DNA from: Tetrahymena elliotti 4EA
Taxonomy: Eukaryota; Ciliophora; Oligohymenophorea; Hymenostomatida; Tetrahymenidae
Assembly: GCA_000231825.2 (NCBI GenBank)
Contig: JH720342.1
Location: forward strand, 429,717-493,716
Length of the DNA: 64,000 nucleotides
Direction of reading: 5' to 3'
A model generated the notes under the pieces. The model ran no database searches and was not told where the DNA came from. It saw only the letters and a program-made list of their open reading frames with translations. Each line of letters starts with the position of its first letter. Position 1 is the first letter of the stretch. This document shows positions 59,735-64,000 of this stretch, one piece after another. The position numbers and the translations under genes are program-made.

Positions 59735-62700
59735 TCATTTTATTGACATTAGTAAATTTAAATTTGGAAACATAAAAGTTTTTATAGGTGATGTTGGTAA
59801 TACTTTAAAAAATATTATAAAAATTTTTAATTGTTTGTAAGATGAAAGATTTTTAGCATGGGAATATTTGATATAAGATTATTATAAAATGATAATGAAT
59901 AAAATTTAATGAATTTTTTACTAAGTCTGAACTGATTTAGTAGAAGAAGAGACAGATTGCAAGTCTTTGTTTTATCTTTTTTGGCTCTCTTCATGAGTTT
60001 AAGGAAATTTACTTTCTTTTAAGGTTGATCTATCTTTTTCTTTCTCTTTTTCTCCTACAACAGTGTAATTTTTGTTTAGGATCATTTATTTCTTTTGTGT
60101 TGATGAAAATCTAAAGGGATTTTTGGTAGATAGCAATTAATGATGAGACTATTCTTTAGAGTTTTAAAACTATAGATCTTTATCTCTTGAATCAGAATTA
60201 TCTTTATAATTTGTAGATTTCATATTAGAATGAAAATTATTTTCTTAGCTGTAAAAATTATCAAAAGGATAATTAGAATTTTGAGCAATTGAATCATTCA
60301 CCAATTGCTCAGGAAGTTTGCTATCATCTAATTTATTCACTTAATTACTATTTAATCCATCTTATTAAAATGAATTATCAAGTTATTGTTAAAATGAACT
60401 TTATTAATTATCATTTGGTTTTGTTATTTCTATATTTTTTATAGAAAAATTGTTATCTTATTACTTAGCCTCAAATTTTTCTTAACTCATGTTAGAGTCT
60501 AGAGGAATTAATTATTGGGATTATTATAAATGATTTTATTTTATTGAATGTACCAAATTCATTTGATCTTAATCTGAAATAAATAAAGTTCTACTATTCT
60601 TTCTTTCAGCATTAATTTGATTATGTGTTAATTCAGATAAGATTTTATTCATTTAACTAGACTACTTTGCATAATTATTCATATTGCTTACACTACTTTA
60701 AAGGTTTTAGACAATTAAATTGGCTTAGCTGTTACTTTTATTATCAGCATCTTAGAGTATTTTCACTTATTCTAGATTGCTTCTTGGAAAATAGTCTTCA
60801 TTTTGTAAATATGACTTAACCCTTATATCACTTAGCTAATCTTCTTGGTAATTAGTATCAAATTATAATGATATTCCACAAAATTCTTTAATCTAACTCT
60901 ATAAAAGTTAAATATATTGAATTTTGTCTTTGAAATTATAGAGACATTCATAATTTTCTATGATTACATTTACAAATGAAGCTAGCTTTGTATCAAAACA
61001 CTAAATTGATATGGTGACTAAATATAACTATGCAAATTTGAGGGTATTTAAAAAATTACTATCTTTTAGATTTGGTTTTGTTTAGGCTTCGAATTTATCG
61101 TATGGTTATATTAAGATCGTTTCAAATTTCCTTCCTTATTCTATCTTGCTTATTCTGATAAAACTGTCAATGATTGGAATCAAGCTATCCATTTTCACAT
61201 TTTTCAAGTTCTAAAGGTTAAAGTTTTCATACAAAAATTCTTAACAGAAAATCCTACTTGCTACTTTAATTAATGAATGGTCTTTGTAATCTAGCATGAC
61301 GTATAAATTATCGTCTTTGATTGGTTTGGCCCAAATAGTTAGGCCAAAGTCATTAGAATCAATTATTTGGCTCTGTAATTTTAATTGTAAAGGAATAGAA
61401 AATCCTTGGCAATTCTGAGCTATAAAAAGAGGAAGATTAAATAATTCATTATATAAAGACAAGAAATTCTCAGTTATCAATTAAGATATGATACTGTCTG
61501 ATTATTTTTTGAAAAAGCCATCTGGAAAAATAATTTTAACAGATTTTCCAATAACTTGTGACTTATTTGCAAACCCAAACGATTTAACAAATGCTCTATT
61601 AACCTTTTGTATTTATCCAAAAGACTTTTCAAGAAGCGAAATAAATATAAAACAGCTAGATTTATTGTAATATTCTTTCTTTTTCAGATGTTCACCTTAT
61701 ATCCTATGAGCATTTTCATAAAACTTTACCAAAGACCTCTTGTGAAGCATGTAAAAATCAAAATTAATGCACAAATTTCTTAGTGTTTCACTCAAACTGT
61801 TTGATTTCAATTATTCAATAATCTTTTTTTCTAATTGACATCTTTCTTTTCTATATATTTTAAGCAACTCAATCATTTCATTGACATCAACATAGTTCAT
61901 AGACAGCTTTTCAACAACTATCCTGTACTGTCTCATGCATTCAAAATACTATTATTGTATTTTATTCATATCCTCTTCAAATTATAAAATATTCTGAAGC
62001 TAGAAATTTTCTTTTTTCTTCACTCTGAAATTGTTCAACTCAGCCTAGATTTCTGCTTATTTCATAATTATCTACATTTTTTGTAAGTCTTTCCATCCTA
62101 AACGTAATTTTGAGTTAGATTTTACACTAAGAATTTAAATGTAAACCATGCAAGAATTCAAACTAAGTGTAGCCAGAAATGTTAAATATGAAAAATGAAG
62201 ATCGGTAAGAACATTTTTAGATTTTTTAGACTCAGAACTTTCTTTATATATTTTTATTATAGCATTTATTGTTTTTTCACTATAAATTTCATTAACCAAC
62301 TGCTTTTCAGAATACATTTGCTTTATTTAATTTATTATTTTTATATTATCCTATTAATATAAAATTAATTTATAATTATTCATTCATTTTAAAAAATTAT
62401 TTTATTTTGTGAAGATTTTTGCTTTACTTAATGTAGATTAATTAATTCAATTAAAATTATATCATTTTTTTTAATTGAACTTCAAAAAAATTACGTTTTT
62501 CAAGCTGGCGCTTAGTGTACCTATCCCTTCTGATGTTTCTGAGCTTTCTCCTTAGCTTTAATACTGTAAAATTTCATGGGACGCAAAAACAAAAGCAGAA
62601 TTTTCAACTGGAGATGTAAATTTAGTTTTTTCTTAAATGCTTTTAAAAAGACGTCTACAAAATATATCAGTTTTTTGATTATCATCATCTACTATATACC

Positions 62701-63718
62701 TAAATATTGTGAAGTTTTGAATTGAATTTCTTGTTTAAATGTTCTCTAAGCAAATGAAATTGTACCAGCTAACAAAAATATCTTTTCCTAATTTATAGGA
62801 AATAGGGAAAACAATCAAGCATGTTAAAAATAAAAGATCCTTTTATTGATCTCGTGTGCAATAAACTATCATAGGAAATATTAAGCTAATTCTAAATAAG
62901 CAAAAAATAATACTCCATTTACAAATATCTTCATTTAAATAGCAATGCTTTCTTAAGATTATCAACAATTTAAGCAAGTTAATAACAAAAGACGAACCTA
63001 TCATCATATAAATATCAAAAAAAGAGCTGGAAATGCACATAACCAAATCAAGATGAAACAAAGTTGGGTTTAAATGAGAATCACATTTTTATAATATATC
63101 TGAATCACAAAACTTGTAATCATAATCAAGAGATATAATTACAGATCCTAATTGTACAAAAAGAGATAAATGAAAACATAATTGATTAATGAATGAATTA
63201 CCTATAAGAACAGTTAAGGCTATGTTAATGATGGAGAGAATATACTAATAGTTACAAAGAGAGATATAAATTGAAGGAAGTGCTATCAAATATTCATAAC
63301 TTTGAAGTAATAAAGACATAAATTCAAATGAAATCCTCTTAATTCTACTTTTGAAAATGAGGGAAACCAAAAAAAATAATACGATAAAACAATTTATTAA
63401 TAAGAAAATCTGCACAGCTGTTGTTAAATTATTTTCCTCTTCAGTATTGTTGGAAAAGTCTTTCATGAAAAAAAAGTAACTTATAAACTCAGAAAAGATG
63501 AGTTTATTTTCAGTCAGATCTTCATAAGTGCTGTTATCAATACATAATTAGACCAATATAAGCTAATAAATACAAAACATCAAAATAGAATAAAGAGCAT
63601 TTCTTTTGCTTTTTTTAATAATGTTATACATGTGGTTCACATAATAAGACTTCAGTCCCTCAATAAGCGGGTTTCCTATTTACTTGTCAGCTGTTTTAAA
63701 TTAAAATAAATGCTTCAT
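59735..63718 (-). CDS. Large multi-pass membrane protein with PAS-like domain, about 1269 aa
   Basis: Proposed exons are 63718-62495 (408 codons) and 62320-59735 (862 codons with TGA), joined by a phase-0 intron of 174 nt (62321-62494). The first part has about seven or eight hydrophobic segments between residues ~39 and 310 (for example near 105-125, 220-245 and 267-285). Then come a charged segment, a helical coiled-coil-like stretch (~480-580), and a PAS-like motif near 620-740 (N-R-A-F-V-K-S-F-G-F ... V-I-G-K-S-V-K-I-I-F-P). The last ~350 residues are Asn/Gln/Ser-rich. This layout matches large ciliate PAS/S-box membrane proteins; a sensory or signalling role is inferred. Without the splice, exon 1 would stop at a TGA near 62471 and the second part could begin at ATG 62317 as a separate gene. 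The final ~55 codons look UTR-like and may be spliced out. Confidence 0.7.
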
Positions 63719-64000
63719 ATTTTATTTATTTCTACCTTCAAAATATACCTATTTATTATATTAATTTTTTGTTTAATTTAACTTAACTAGATAGATATTT
63801 TTGATTGATTAGCAAATTACAAGCTGTTTAAATTTCTACAATTAAGTTATTAATATTCCCAATCAAATTTAAAAAACCTTAATTCCAACTATTAAAAGAA
63901 TTCAAATGATATGAAACTTTGCCTTATTTAATTATTAATTTGATCTAATTATTACATAAATAAATACTTGAAAGATTGATGATTTAGATGATAAAATATA
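63719..64000. other. 5' flank of the PAS membrane-protein gene
   Basis: A/T-rich, no frame. Presumed promoter and leader of the minus-strand gene. Confidence 0.5.

Noticed and set aside
61488..61670. 60-codon + strand frame
   Set aside because: Antisense to the PAS-like coding region on the minus strand, whose reading is supported by length and domain pattern.
1..64000. CRISPR arrays, rRNA, tRNA genes, telomeric repeats, chromosome-breakage sequence
   Set aside because: I looked for spaced identical repeats, a tRNA-type GGTTCGAATC core, GGGGTT runs and TAAACCAACCTCTTT and saw none. A tRNA scan program was not available, so a missed tRNA cannot be excluded.

Overview
The window is nuclear DNA of a Tetrahymena-like (oligohymenophorean) ciliate. 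The base composition is extremely A+T rich. Every convincing gene reads through only if TAA and TAG encode glutamine and TGA is the sole stop. Introns are short, A/T-rich and GT...AG. Translation with the standard code breaks all the real genes and leaves meaningless fragments.

Left part (1-14.4 kb): the 3' end of a small cysteine-rich surface-protein gene is followed by a tandem array of leucine-rich-repeat (LRR) genes on the + strand. Two copies are complete (1093-5753, 20 exons, 622 aa; 8816-13954, 22 exons, about 704 aa). One is a 5'-truncated, mutated pseudogene (6145-8264) and one is a small deletion remnant (about 571-865). In both complete genes each internal exon is one LRR of about 30 residues, and all introns are in phase 2.

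Middle part (14.9-51 kb): a gene-poor, repeat-rich tract carries five small immobilization-antigen-like genes, all on the + strand. They fall into two subfamilies. Type A is at 1-270 (partial), 14973-15515 and 36210-36689. Type B is at 17344-17934 (pseudogene), 26473-27021 and 50358-50897. Each encodes a signal peptide, 12-14 cysteines and a hydrophobic C-terminal tail of the GPI-anchor type. The long spacers are decayed segmental duplications. They contain a tandem repeat of about 400 bp, tetranucleotide runs, a TA-flanked foldback element of about 300 bp (24258-24563), and an insertion of about 857 bp with 9-bp flanking direct repeats (28881-29755). Two places (about 19.6 kb and 51.9-53.9 kb) look like duplicated units that lost their antigen gene.

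Right part (53.9-63.7 kb): three single-copy genes on the - strand. They encode a CCCH zinc finger + von Willebrand A + alpha-kinase + C-terminal Cys-rich protein (901 aa, one exon), a four-helix membrane protein (about 580 aa), and a large multi-pass membrane protein with a PAS-like domain (about 1269 aa, two exons).

The left and middle parts show birth-and-death evolution of surface-antigen and LRR families. The right part looks like conserved housekeeping or signalling DNA. All calls come from reading the sequence; no database search or alignment program was run.
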